Position numbers and translations under genes: made by a program. A model generated the notes under the pieces. That model made no database searches. It was given only the letters and a program-made list of their open reading frames with translations, and was not told where the DNA came from. Below, piece by piece: positions 43,905 to 51,875 of a stretch of 64,000 bases of DNA. The stretch's first letter is position 1; each line of letters starts with the position of its first letter. Source of the stretch: Actinacidiphila cocklensis (GTDB taxonomy: Bacteria > Actinomycetota > Actinomycetes > Streptomycetales > Streptomycetaceae); contig NZ_CAJSLV010000066.1 in assembly GCF_907177275.1 (NCBI RefSeq), positions 1-64,000 of the forward strand, written 5' to 3'.

Positions 43905-43955
43905 TTGACACCCCTAAAGGTCTAGGCCAAGCTCCCGGTACTGGTCTAAACCATT
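43905..43955 (+). promoter_or_regulatory. dasA promoter with two DasR sites
   Basis: TTGACA (43905-43910), 17 bases, CAAGCT (43928-43933). A partial dre (43916-43931, GGTCTAGGCC core) lies within the promoter. A near-consensus dre, ACTGGTCTAAACCATT (43940-43955), lies directly downstream; their centres are 24 bases apart. Binding would block initiation and elongation of dasABC. The rest of the 318-base dasR-dasA spacer shows nothing else clear. Confidence 0.8.
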
Positions 43956-44061
43956 AACGACCAAATCCCAGACCCACGAGCAGGACTCGGCCGACGGTTC
44001 TCGTACGGCGGCCGGCAATTCGGGCGGTGGGGGGAGTTTCGGGCATCCTGAGGAGGGTGGC

Positions 44062-45372
44062 GTGAAGCGCAAGCTCATCGCGGCGATCGGCGTCGCGACC
44101 ATGATCGTCGGTATCGCGGCGTGTGGATCTGACAAGAAGGACGACGACAAGAAGGCGGACGCCGGTTCGTCGTCGGCCGCTACGACCGACAAGACGATCA
44201 CAGTCTGGCTGACCGTCGACGCCCAGCACAACTGGCCGGAACTGGTGAAGTCCGCCGACGACGCGATCATCGCCAAGCACCCGGGGCTGAAGGTCAAGCA
44301 CGAGTACTACGCGTGGCCGGACAAGAACGCGAAGCTGGACGCGGTGCTCGCCACCGACAAGACGCCCGACGTCGTCGAGATGGGCAACACCGAGATGGTG
44401 CCCTACATGGCGGAAGGCGCCTTCGCCGAGCTGGACCCCTCGAAGTTCGAGAACTCCGCCCAGTGGCTCGACGGTCTCAAGCAGTCGGTGAACTACGACG
44501 GCAAGACCTACGGCGTGCCCTACTACGCCGCCGCCCGTATCGCCTCGTGGCGCAAGGACATCGCGGCCGCGGCCGGTGTCAAGGACACCCCGAAGAACTG
44601 GGCCGAGCTGACCGGCGACCTGGACAAGATCCAGGCCAAGGAGGGCGCGAAGTTCAACGCCTGGTACCAGCCCTCGCGTGACTGGTACGCCGGCCTGTCC
44701 TTCGTCTACGACGCCGGCGGCGCCATCGCCACCAACGACGGCGGCCAGTGGAAGGGCTCCCTGGAGAGCCCGGCGGCCATCCAGGGCCTGACCGCCTGGA
44801 AGAACGCCATCGGCAAGTACATGCACGGCGACCTCACCAAGGACGAGTCCGACCGCTACATCGTCTACGGCCAGGGCAAGTCCGCCATGATCTACGCCCC
44901 CGGCTGGGAGGCCCCGTCCGCGGCCGACCCGAAGTTCGACAAGACCGGCGGCAAGCTCAAGGACAACCTGGTCAACTTCGTGATGCCCGGCCCGTCCGGC
45001 AAGGCCCTCCCGGTCTTCCTCGGCGGCTCCGACCTGGCCGTGCCGAGCAAGTCGAAGAACACCGACCTCGCGTCCGAGTGGATCAACGACTTCACCAACA
45101 CCCAGGCGCAGACGACCCTGATGAGCAAGGGCAACCTGCCGAACAACAACACGCAGCTGGCCACCCTGAAGGCCGACCCGGCCAACACGGTCACCGCGAC
45201 CGCGGCCGAGAGCAGCTGGTTCGTGCCGACCGCGCCCGGCTGGGGCAGTGTCGAGAAGGCGCAGACCCTGCAGACCATGCTGCAGAACATCGCCACCGGC
45301 AAGCAGTCCGTCGCGGACGCCGCGAAGGCCGCGGACGCGGCCATGGACAAGGTCCTGAACGTCAAGAACTGA
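44062..45372 (+). CDS. dasA: sugar ABC transporter binding lipoprotein DasA
   Basis: A 436-residue family-1 solute-binding lipoprotein. Lipobox VGIAACGS (Cys21), then a Lys/Asp-rich linker and the SBP_bac_1 fold: TITVWLTVDAQHNWPELVK, PDVVEMGNTEMVPYMAEGAFAELD and GKSAMIYAPGWEAPSA segments. DasA binds chitobiose and other chito-oligosaccharides. The start is GTG 44062 after GAGGAGGG. It is the first gene of dasABC, 118 bases downstream of two dre sites. No ATPase gene is present; the shared multiple-sugar ATPase MsiK, encoded elsewhere, is known to serve this system. Confidence 0.93.
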   Translation: MKRKLIAAIGVATMIVGIAACGSDKKDDDKKADAGSSSAATTDKTITVWLTVDAQHNWPELVKSADDAIIAKHPGLKVKHEYYAWPDKNAKLDAVLATDKTPDVVEMGNTEMVPYMAEGAFAELDPSKFENSAQWLDGLKQSVNYDGKTYGVPYYAAARIASWRKDIAAAAGVKDTPKNWAELTGDLDKIQAKEGAKFNAWYQPSRDWYAGLSFVYDAGGAIATNDGGQWKGSLESPAAIQGLTAWKNAIGKYMHGDLTKDESDRYIVYGQGKSAMIYAPGWEAPSAADPKFDKTGGKLKDNLVNFVMPGPSGKALPVFLGGSDLAVPSKSKNTDLASEWINDFTNTQAQTTLMSKGNLPNNNTQLATLKADPANTVTATAAESSWFVPTAPGWGSVEKAQTLQTMLQNIATGKQSVADAAKAADAAMDKVLNVKN

Positions 45373-45419
45373 CCTAGTCCTCGCACAACAGGAGACCGGG
45401 ACCGCTAGAGGAGCACGTG

Positions 45420-46421
45420 ATGAGTGCCGCCGATACCACCACCACCCAGGTGCCGCCGCCGCGGCGGCACTCATCACCTCCCGGCCACGGGACCGGGAGA
45501 GCCCGGGCCGCCCGGCGCCGCAGGTTCGCCCTGGGGCGCGCGGCCACCCCGTGGCTGCTGCTCGCACCGTGCATCCTGGTGCTGGTGCTCGTCCTGGGCT
45601 ATCCGCTGATCAAGCTGGGCACCCTGTCCTTCCAGGACTACAAGAAGCCCCAGCTGTGGGGCTTCAAACCGGCCACCTGGGTCGGCTTCGACAACTACCA
45701 GGCGATCCTCAGCGACCACGAGTTCTGGTCGGTGGTCGTCAGGACCGTGCTGTTCGCCGGCAGCGCGGTGATCCTCACCATGGTCATCGGCATGCTGGTC
45801 GCCCTGCTGCTGCAGCGGGTCTCCGGCTGGGTCCGCACCCTGGTGAACATCGCGCTGGTGGCCAGCTGGGCGATGCCCGTGGTCGTCGCCGTCACCGTCT
45901 TCAAGTGGATGTTCGACAGCGACTACGGCGTCGTGAACTGGACGCTGAGCCAGCTGCCCGGCGTCGACTACACCGGCCACAACTGGTTCGCCTCGGGACC
46001 CCAGGGCCTGAGCGTGATCATGCTCCAGGTGGTGTGGGGGGCGATCCCGTTCGTGGTGATCACCCTCAGCGCCGGCCTCACCCAGGTCCCCAAGGAACTG
46101 GAGGAGGCGGCCAGGCTGGACGGCGCCGACGCCTTCGGGGTCTTCCGCTACGTCACCCTCCCGATCATCAAGCCGCTGGTCGTCATGATGACGACCCTGT
46201 CGGTGATCTGGGACATGGGCGTCTTCGCCCAGGTGTGGCTGATGCGCGGCGGCCACCCCGAACCGGAGTTCCAGCTGCTCACCACCTATTCGTACGAGAA
46301 GGCCTTCGGCGTCAACGACTACGCCACCGGTTCCGCCATCGCACTGCTCACCGTGCTGCTGCTGCTCGGCGTGGTCGCGGTGTACATGCGGCAGATGCTG
46401 AAGATCGGAGAGGTGGAATGA
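45420..46421 (+). CDS. dasB: sugar ABC permease DasB
   Basis: A 333-residue MalF-type permease with six TM helices and a basic N-terminus. The EAA loop, VPKELEEAARLDGADAFGVFRYVTLPIIKPL, lies near residue 223. GFDNYQAILSDHEFW follows the first helix, a typical family-1 permease segment. ATG 45420 follows AGAGGAG by six bases; the in-frame GTG at 45417 is too close. It lies 47 bases after dasA and overlaps dasC by four bases. Partner of DasC. Confidence 0.92.
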   Translation: MSAADTTTTQVPPPRRHSSPPGHGTGRARAARRRRFALGRAATPWLLLAPCILVLVLVLGYPLIKLGTLSFQDYKKPQLWGFKPATWVGFDNYQAILSDHEFWSVVVRTVLFAGSAVILTMVIGMLVALLLQRVSGWVRTLVNIALVASWAMPVVVAVTVFKWMFDSDYGVVNWTLSQLPGVDYTGHNWFASGPQGLSVIMLQVVWGAIPFVVITLSAGLTQVPKELEEAARLDGADAFGVFRYVTLPIIKPLVVMMTTLSVIWDMGVFAQVWLMRGGHPEPEFQLLTTYSYEKAFGVNDYATGSAIALLTVLLLLGVVAVYMRQMLKIGEVE

Positions 46422-47296
46422 GCGCGCTGACCTCGCGGCCGACCGCCGACAACCGCCTGAACGCGGTGAACCGCCGTCGGCGCAACGCCAAACGGGGCTG
46501 GAACCTGCTGGGCCTGCTGGTCTTCGTGCTGGCCGCCTTCCCGGTCTACTGGATGATCAATACGGCCTTCAAGCCGGCCAAGGACTCCATCGACCCCACT
46601 CCGCACTTCTTCCCGTGGCCGGTGTCGCTGGAGAACTTCCACCGCGCCCTGAACATCAGCGACTTCTGGGGACCGGTCGAGCGCAGCCTGATCGTCAGCG
46701 CCAGCACCGTGGTGATCGGCGCGTTCATCGGCCTGCTCGCGGCGCTCGCGATCTCCCGGTTCGCCTTCCGCGGCCGCAAAATCGTCATCGTCGGCATCCT
46801 GACCGTCCAGATGGTGCCGCTGGTCGCGATGATCATCCCGGTCTTCCTGCTGCTCAACCAGATCCACCAGATCGACAAGCTGTCCGGCCTGGTCCTGACG
46901 TACCTGACGTTCGTGCTGCCCTTCACCGTCTGGACGCTGCGCGGCTTCATCGTCAACATCCCCAAGGAGCTGGAAGAGGCCGCCATGGTGGACGGCTGCA
47001 GCCGCACCGGCGCCTTCATCCGGGTGGTCTTCCCGCTGCTGGCCCCCGGCCTGGTCGCCACCTCCATCTACGGCTTCATCCAGGCCTGGAACGAGTTCCT
47101 CTACGCCCTGCTGGTCATGAGCCAGGACCACCAGACGGCGACCGTGTGGCTGGGGACGTTCACCACCCAGCACGGAACCGAGTACGCGCCGATGATGGCC
47201 GGGTCCACCATGATGGGCATCCCCGTGGTGATCCTGTTCCTGCTCGTCCAGCGCAAGATGGCCGCCGGCCTCACGGCCGGGGCGGTGAAGGGATGA
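46418..47296 (+). CDS. dasC: sugar ABC permease DasC
   Basis: A 292-residue MalG-type permease. First TM near 29-48 followed by PVYWMINTAFKPAKD, then six helices overall. EAA loop: NIPKELEEAAMVDGCSRTGAFIRVVFPLLAPGL near residue 180. FIQAWNEFLYALLVM near 220 is a family signature. It overlaps dasB (ATGA) and the following glycosidase gene (ATGA), so the four genes form one translationally coupled operon for chito-oligosaccharide uptake and cleavage. Confidence 0.93.
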   Translation: MSALTSRPTADNRLNAVNRRRRNAKRGWNLLGLLVFVLAAFPVYWMINTAFKPAKDSIDPTPHFFPWPVSLENFHRALNISDFWGPVERSLIVSASTVVIGAFIGLLAALAISRFAFRGRKIVIVGILTVQMVPLVAMIIPVFLLLNQIHQIDKLSGLVLTYLTFVLPFTVWTLRGFIVNIPKELEEAAMVDGCSRTGAFIRVVFPLLAPGLVATSIYGFIQAWNEFLYALLVMSQDHQTATVWLGTFTTQHGTEYAPMMAGSTMMGIPVVILFLLVQRKMAAGLTAGAVKG

Positions 47297-48834
47297 CCGT
47301 CATTTCCACCGACACGCCTGCGGACCTCCTGGTCCGCGACGCGCTGACCGTCCTGCAGCCCGGCTTCGTCGGCACCACAGCGCCCGAGTGGCTGCTGCGG
47401 CAGCTCGCCGCGGGCCTCGGCGCGGTGGCGCTGTTCGCCCGCAACATCGAGTCGCCCGAGCAGCTGGCCGCGCTCACCGCCGAGCTGCGGGCGGTACGCC
47501 CCGACGTCCTGGTCGCCGCCGACGAGGAGGGCGGCGACGTCACCCGCCTTGAGGCGCGCGGCGGTTCGTCCTTCCCCGGCAACCTCGCGCTGGGCGCGGT
47601 CGACGACGTGAAGCTGACCCGCTCGGTCGCCGCGGAACTGGGCCGCCGGCTCGCCGAGTGCGGGGTGAACCTCAACTGGGCGCCGTCCGCGGACGTCAAC
47701 TCCGACCCGGGCAACCCGGTGATCGGCGTACGGTCCTTCGGCGCCGACCCCGAACTGGTGGCCCGCAACACCGCCGCCTACGTCGAGGGCCTGCAGTCCG
47801 CCGGGGTCGCCGCCTGCGTCAAGCACTTCCCCGGGCACGGCGACACCGCCACCGACTCGCACCATGCGCTGCCGCGTATCGACGTCGACCTCACGACCCT
47901 GCACACGCGTGAACTCGTGCCGTTCCGGGCCGCGTTGGCCGCGGGCACGAAGGTCGTGATGAGCGCGCACATCCTGGTGCCCGCGCTCGACCCCGACCTG
48001 CCCGCGACGCTCAGCCCCGCCGCGCTCACCGGCCTGCTGCGCGCCCCGCGCGAGGCCGGCGGCCTCGGCTACGACGGCCTCATCGTCACCGACGGCATCG
48101 AGATGCAGGCGATCGCTGCCACCTACGGCATCGAGCGCGGCACCGTCATGGCGCTGGCCGCCGGCGCCGACGCGATCTGCGTCGGCGGCGGCCTCGCCGA
48201 CGAGCAGACCGTGTACGCGCTGCGCGACGCCATCGTGACCGCGGTCGACAGCGGCGACCTGCCGCGCGAGCGGCTCGCCGACGCGGCGGCCCGGGTCCGC
48301 GAGCTGGCCGCGTGGGCGGCCGGGCAGTCGGGTGCAGCGGTGGGGACCGCACCCGACGGCTTCGGCTCCGCCTCCGAGATCGGCCTGGAAGCCGCCAGGC
48401 GGGCGCTGCGGATCACCCGCGCGCCCGGCTTCGCGGCCCTGGACGAGGCGCCCTACGTGGCCGCGTTCACGCCGGTGGCCAACATCGCGGTCGGCGAGGA
48501 CACGCCGTGGGGCGTGGCGGCGGAGCTGGAACGGCTGCTGCCCGGCACCGAGACGGCGACCTTCCGCTCCGCGGACGCGGAGGGCGGGGACTTCGTCGCC
48601 GGTGTGCTCGCCGCCGCCGGTACGCGGCGGATCGTCGCCGTGGTGCGGGACGTGCACCGGCACGCATGGATGGCCGACGCGCTCGGCGGCCTCGTGGCCG
48701 CGAGGCCCGACACGGTGGTCGTCGAGATGGGCGTGCCCCAGGCTCCGCCGAGCGGTGCGCTTCACGTGGCGACCCACGGTGCCGCCCGCGTCTGCGGCGA
48801 AGCCGCAGCCGAGGCCATCGTCTCCGCCCGCTGA
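47293..48834 (+). CDS. GH3 beta-N-acetylhexosaminidase
   Basis: A 513-residue intracellular family-3 glycoside hydrolase. The NagZ-type signature KHFPGHGDTATDSHHALP (near residue 177) carries the Asp-His acid/base dyad. The catalytic Asp nucleophile is in VTDGIEM near residue 265. There is no signal peptide, matching a cytoplasmic enzyme that splits chitobiose delivered by DasABC into GlcNAc. The C-terminal 150 residues form the second GH3 alpha/beta domain. It overlaps dasC by four bases. It could also accept muropeptide-derived GlcNAc-anhydroMurNAc; specificity is not readable. Confidence 0.9.
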   Translation: MTVISTDTPADLLVRDALTVLQPGFVGTTAPEWLLRQLAAGLGAVALFARNIESPEQLAALTAELRAVRPDVLVAADEEGGDVTRLEARGGSSFPGNLALGAVDDVKLTRSVAAELGRRLAECGVNLNWAPSADVNSDPGNPVIGVRSFGADPELVARNTAAYVEGLQSAGVAACVKHFPGHGDTATDSHHALPRIDVDLTTLHTRELVPFRAALAAGTKVVMSAHILVPALDPDLPATLSPAALTGLLRAPREAGGLGYDGLIVTDGIEMQAIAATYGIERGTVMALAAGADAICVGGGLADEQTVYALRDAIVTAVDSGDLPRERLADAAARVRELAAWAAGQSGAAVGTAPDGFGSASEIGLEAARRALRITRAPGFAALDEAPYVAAFTPVANIAVGEDTPWGVAAELERLLPGTETATFRSADAEGGDFVAGVLAAAGTRRIVAVVRDVHRHAWMADALGGLVAARPDTVVVEMGVPQAPPSGALHVATHGAARVCGEAAAEAIVSAR

Positions 48835-48839
48835 CCCCC

Positions 48840-48859
48840 TCCCGGGGCGCCCCCCGGGA
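48840..48859 (+). terminator. terminator of the das operon
   Basis: A perfect 8-bp stem TCCCGGGG/CCCCGGGA with loop CGCC starts six bases after the GH3 stop. Confidence 0.7.
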
Positions 48860-49399
48860 CCCCGGCCCCTCGCCCTCCCGGCGGGGGGCCTTGCCGTGCC
48901 GCTACGGGCGTGTCACGTGCGATGGCGCCCGCGGCTGCCGCCCGGTGGCGGGCCACTCGCGGTGGCGTTCGCGGGTGCTGGATACGTGGGAGCCGTCTTC
49001 CGCAGCCGGTACCGCCCGCTGCCTCACTGCCGCCGGCTCGCCTCCGGGCGCTTCCATCCGGTGTCGACGGTCGATCGTGCTCGGTCGCTCGTCCTCAGGA
49101 CCTCCGCGCCCCCCCGGAGCTTCGCCTGGGGAGACCCCCATCCCTTTCGACACCGCCGCGCCCTTCGGCTCCCCGGCTACCGGCGAACCCGGGACGGTTC
49201 TCCGGCGTGCCCGGCAGCATGCCGGGGAGCCCCCTGCCGCGAGGGTGAGCGTTTTTCAGGGGCGCAGGTCCGCCCCCAGCCACGACACGGCCGCAGGTAG
49301 GCGATGCACCGCCAGGGGCAGGACCTCAGGGTGCGGCCGGCCCCCACCGGGCCGCGGGTGGGACGGCACCGGAAGGGCCGGGCAGGGCCTGGGAGGGGC
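48860..49399. other. gene-free spacer with dispersed-repeat fragments
   Basis: No convincing gene lies in this 540-base stretch. Around 49113-49143 it contains a CTTCGCCTGGGGAGACCCCCA element related to the 17-mer repeats at 14052-14306. Near 49248-49262 is GTTTTTCAGGGGCGC, the reverse of pieces near 14205 and 14345. Otherwise it holds short GC hairpins only. Confidence 0.6.
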
Positions 49400-50185
49400 T
49401 TACAGACCCTGCCAGGCGGGCTTGGCCGCGTACGTGGCCCTGAAGTACGGGGCGAGCTTGAGCTTCGAGGCAGCCGCCTCGTCGACGATCACCGTGGCGT
49501 GCGGGTGGAGTTGGAGCGCGGAGGCCGGGACGACCGCGGCGACCGGTCCCTCGACCGTCGCCGCGACGGCCTCCGCCTTGCCCTCACCCGTGGCGAGCAG
49601 CACCAGGTGCCGGGCCTCCAGAATCGTTCCGATGCCCTGGGTGATGACGTGGTGCGGCACGGCCTCGATGTCGCCGCCGAAGAAGCGGGCGTTGTCCACC
49701 CGGGTCTGCTCGGTGAGCGTCTTGATCCTGGTGCGGGAGGCGAGCGACGAGCAGGGCTCGTTGAAGCCGATGTGCCCGTCCGTACCGATGCCGAGCAGCT
49801 GGAGGTCCACCCCGCCGGCCGCCGCCAGCGCGGCGTCGTACGCGTCGCAGGCGGCCTGCACGTCCTCCGCGGCACCGTCGGGACCCATGAAGGCCTCCGG
49901 CGACAGCCCGAGCGGCTCCACGACCTCGCGCAGCACGACGGAGCGGTACGACTCGGGGTGTCCCGTGGGCAGCCCCACGTACTCGTCCAGCTGGCACACC
50001 CTGGCCCGCGAGACGTCCACCGCACCGGCCCGCACCCTGGCGGCGAGCGACTGGTAGACGGGCAGCGGCGTCGATCCGGTGGCCACGCCGAGGAGCGCGT
50101 CCGGCTTGCGGTGGAGCAGCTTGGCCATGGCCTCCGCGATGATGTCGCCGCCTGCCGCGGCGTCCGGGACGATGACAACTTCCAC
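49400..50185 (-). CDS. nagB: glucosamine-6-phosphate deaminase
   Basis: NagB converts glucosamine-6-phosphate to fructose-6-phosphate and ammonia; its substrate is the DasR inducer. The 261-residue protein has LGVATGSTPLPVYQ (phosphate loop, near residue 32), LDEYVGL (catalytic Asp) near 66, and GIGTDGHIGFNEP (Asp, His, Glu) near 132. SSLASRTRIKTLT is also conserved. The GTG start at 50185 is 30 bases from a dre site, so it should be DasR-repressed, as known in S. coelicolor. It is divergent from a SIS-domain gene that shares the same dre. Confidence 0.95.
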   Translation of the reverse strand: MEVVIVPDAAAGGDIIAEAMAKLLHRKPDALLGVATGSTPLPVYQSLAARVRAGAVDVSRARVCQLDEYVGLPTGHPESYRSVVLREVVEPLGLSPEAFMGPDGAAEDVQAACDAYDAALAAAGGVDLQLLGIGTDGHIGFNEPCSSLASRTRIKTLTEQTRVDNARFFGGDIEAVPHHVITQGIGTILEARHLVLLATGEGKAEAVAATVEGPVAAVVPASALQLHPHATVIVDEAAASKLKLAPYFRATYAAKPAWQGL

Positions 50186-50214
50186 GCTGGGCCTGCCGTT
50201 CTGGAAAGGATGAG

Positions 50215-50230
50215 TGTGGTATAGACCAAT
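50215..50230. promoter_or_regulatory. DasR site between nagB and the SIS gene
   Basis: TGTGGTATAGACCAAT matches the dre consensus (TGGTCTAGACCA) at 11 of the 12 core positions. It lies 30 bases before the nagB start and could also act on the divergent SIS-domain gene. Confidence 0.8.
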
Positions 50231-50371
50231 CTACCAGGTGGGCGGCGGCCTGAAGAGGGCAACCCCGGCCCTCTTCCGCGCGCGGGCGGCCGGGTCCTGT
50301 GGTCGACTGTTGGAGTGCTCCGGGCAGCGGCGGACGGCCCTGTCCGGGTGGGCGGGATGGAGGCGGTGGCC

Positions 50372-51451
50372 ATGGTGGGCAGCACGCGGTCCCCGGTGCG
50401 CGGCGGCGAGCGGCCGGGCGCGATCATGGCCGGCGAGATGGCCGAGCAGCCCGAGGTGATGCGGCGCATCCTGGACGTCGCGGCCCCCGCGATCATCGCG
50501 ACGGCCCGCGGCATCGCCGACCGCGAACCCCGCTTCGTCCTGCTCAGCGCCCGCGGCACCTCCGACCACGCGGCGCTCTACGCGAAGTATCTGATCGAGG
50601 TCGAGCTGGGCCTGCCCTGCGGGCTGACCTCGATGTCCACCACCACCGCCTACGGGGCGACCCCGCATCTGAACGACGTCCTGGTGATCACGGTCAGCCA
50701 GTCCGGCGGCTCGCCCGACCTGATCGGGTCGACCGAGGCGGCCAGGGCGGCCGGCGCGATCACCCTGGCGGTGACCAACAACCCGGAGTCGCCGCTCGCC
50801 GAGGTCTCGGAGTTCCACATCGACCTGCTGGCAGGCCCGGAGAAGGCGCTGCCGGCCACCAAGACGTACACGGCCGAGCTGCTGGCCCTCTACCTCTTCG
50901 TGATGGGCCTGGGCGGCACGAAGGCCGCCCCCGCCACGCACCGCCTGCCGCGGCTGGCGGAGGAGGTGCTGGCCCGCGGCGACGAGGTACGCGAGCTGGC
51001 CGGCCGCTACCGCTTCGCCGAGCGGATGGTGATCACCTCGCGCGGCTACGGCTACCCCACGGCCAAGGAGGCGGCGCTGAAGCTGATGGAGACCAGCTAC
51101 ATCCCGGCGCTCGCCTATTCCGGTGCCGACCTGCTGCACGGCCCGCTGGCCATGGTGGACAACATCTCGCCGGTGATCGCGATCGTGACGGAGGGGCGCG
51201 GCGGGGAGGCGCTGCAGCCGGTGCTCGACCGGTTGCGCGGACGCGGGGCGGATCTGGTCGTGGTCGGCCCCCAGCGGCAGGTCCGTGCCGCGGCGGGCGG
51301 CTTCGCGCTGCCCACGGCGGATGTGCCCGAGTCCCTCCAGCCGCTGCTGGAGATCCTGCCCCTCCAGCAGCTGGCCTGGGAGATCGCCGTGGCCCGCGGC
51401 CAGGACCCCGACTCCCCCCGAGGCATAGCCAAGATCACGGAGACCCACTAG
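50372..51451 (+). CDS. SIS-domain sugar-phosphate protein (GlmS-isomerase/AgaS-like)
   Basis: A 359-residue protein with two SIS domains like the isomerase half of GlmS but without the glutaminase half. First SIS near 45-180: LLSARGTSDHAALYAKYLIE and the VSQSGGSPDL phosphate loop. Second near 205-335: the GYGYPTAKEAALKLMETSYIPA segment, HGPLAMV. Members act as glucosamine-6-phosphate deaminases or other amino-sugar-phosphate isomerases, which suits its position divergent to nagB across a DasR site. I chose ATG 50372 (GGAGG eight bases upstream); ATG 50357 is the alternative. Catalytic specificity is an inference. Confidence 0.85.
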   Translation: MVGSTRSPVRGGERPGAIMAGEMAEQPEVMRRILDVAAPAIIATARGIADREPRFVLLSARGTSDHAALYAKYLIEVELGLPCGLTSMSTTTAYGATPHLNDVLVITVSQSGGSPDLIGSTEAARAAGAITLAVTNNPESPLAEVSEFHIDLLAGPEKALPATKTYTAELLALYLFVMGLGGTKAAPATHRLPRLAEEVLARGDEVRELAGRYRFAERMVITSRGYGYPTAKEAALKLMETSYIPALAYSGADLLHGPLAMVDNISPVIAIVTEGRGGEALQPVLDRLRGRGADLVVVGPQRQVRAAAGGFALPTADVPESLQPLLEILPLQQLAWEIAVARGQDPDSPRGIAKITETH

Positions 51452-51751
51452 GGCCTAGTCCCCCCGGGTGCCCCGTCGTGCCGCCCGGCCACGTCCGGGA
51501 ACCGTCCCGGGTTCGCCGGTGGCCGGCGGCGATGAGGCAGAAAACACTTCGGGCCGCGGTGCCGGGAGAGGACCCTCAGCCTCTCCAGCACCGCAGCCCG
51601 GAGCTGGCGTCGGCGCCGTGGCCGGCGGGGTGTGCGGTCCCCGCGGACCCGTTAGGGCCGACTGCGAGGCGGCTGCGTAGTCAGGGCAGAGAACGCACCG
51701 CCTCGGTCCGCGCTCCTGTGCGGGGAGCCCGGAGGTTCATGATGGCGCCAT

Positions 51752-51767
51752 TGTGGACTAGACCATT
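51752..51767. promoter_or_regulatory. orphan DasR (dre) site
   Basis: TGTGGACTAGACCATT differs from the consensus TGGTCTAGACCA core at one position. It lies 109 bases upstream of the histidine-kinase start and far from any known amino-sugar gene on that side. Confidence 0.75.
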
Positions 51768-51862
51768 GGCCCGTGTAAATGGCTGAGCCACGGATTTCGT
51801 GCCGGGCCTGAACAAAGTGTGCCCGCAAACGGCGCGTCGCGCACCCCCCTGGAGCCTGCGGG

Positions 51863-51868
51863 TACGCT
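51863..51868 (+). promoter_or_regulatory. -10 element of a leaderless promoter
   Basis: TACGCT followed by seven bases and the GTG start at 51876. An identical hexamer and spacing precede the gene at 55065. Confidence 0.6.
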
Positions 51869-51875
51869 CGCAGGC

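Larger units (their letters stand above)
51452..51875. other. 424-base spacer with an orphan DasR site
   Basis: No standard gene is evident. A strong dre sits at 51752-51767. On the minus strand a 19-residue frame (51681-51740, MNLRAPRTGARTEAVRSLP) starts just past the dre but has no ribosome site. The remainder holds GC hairpins and the promoter of the histidine-kinase gene. Confidence 0.5.

Noticed and set aside
48860..49399. Short frames of 60-110 codons in the spacer after the das operon
   Set aside because: No ribosome sites, no recognisable domains, and the DNA consists partly of dispersed-repeat fragments.
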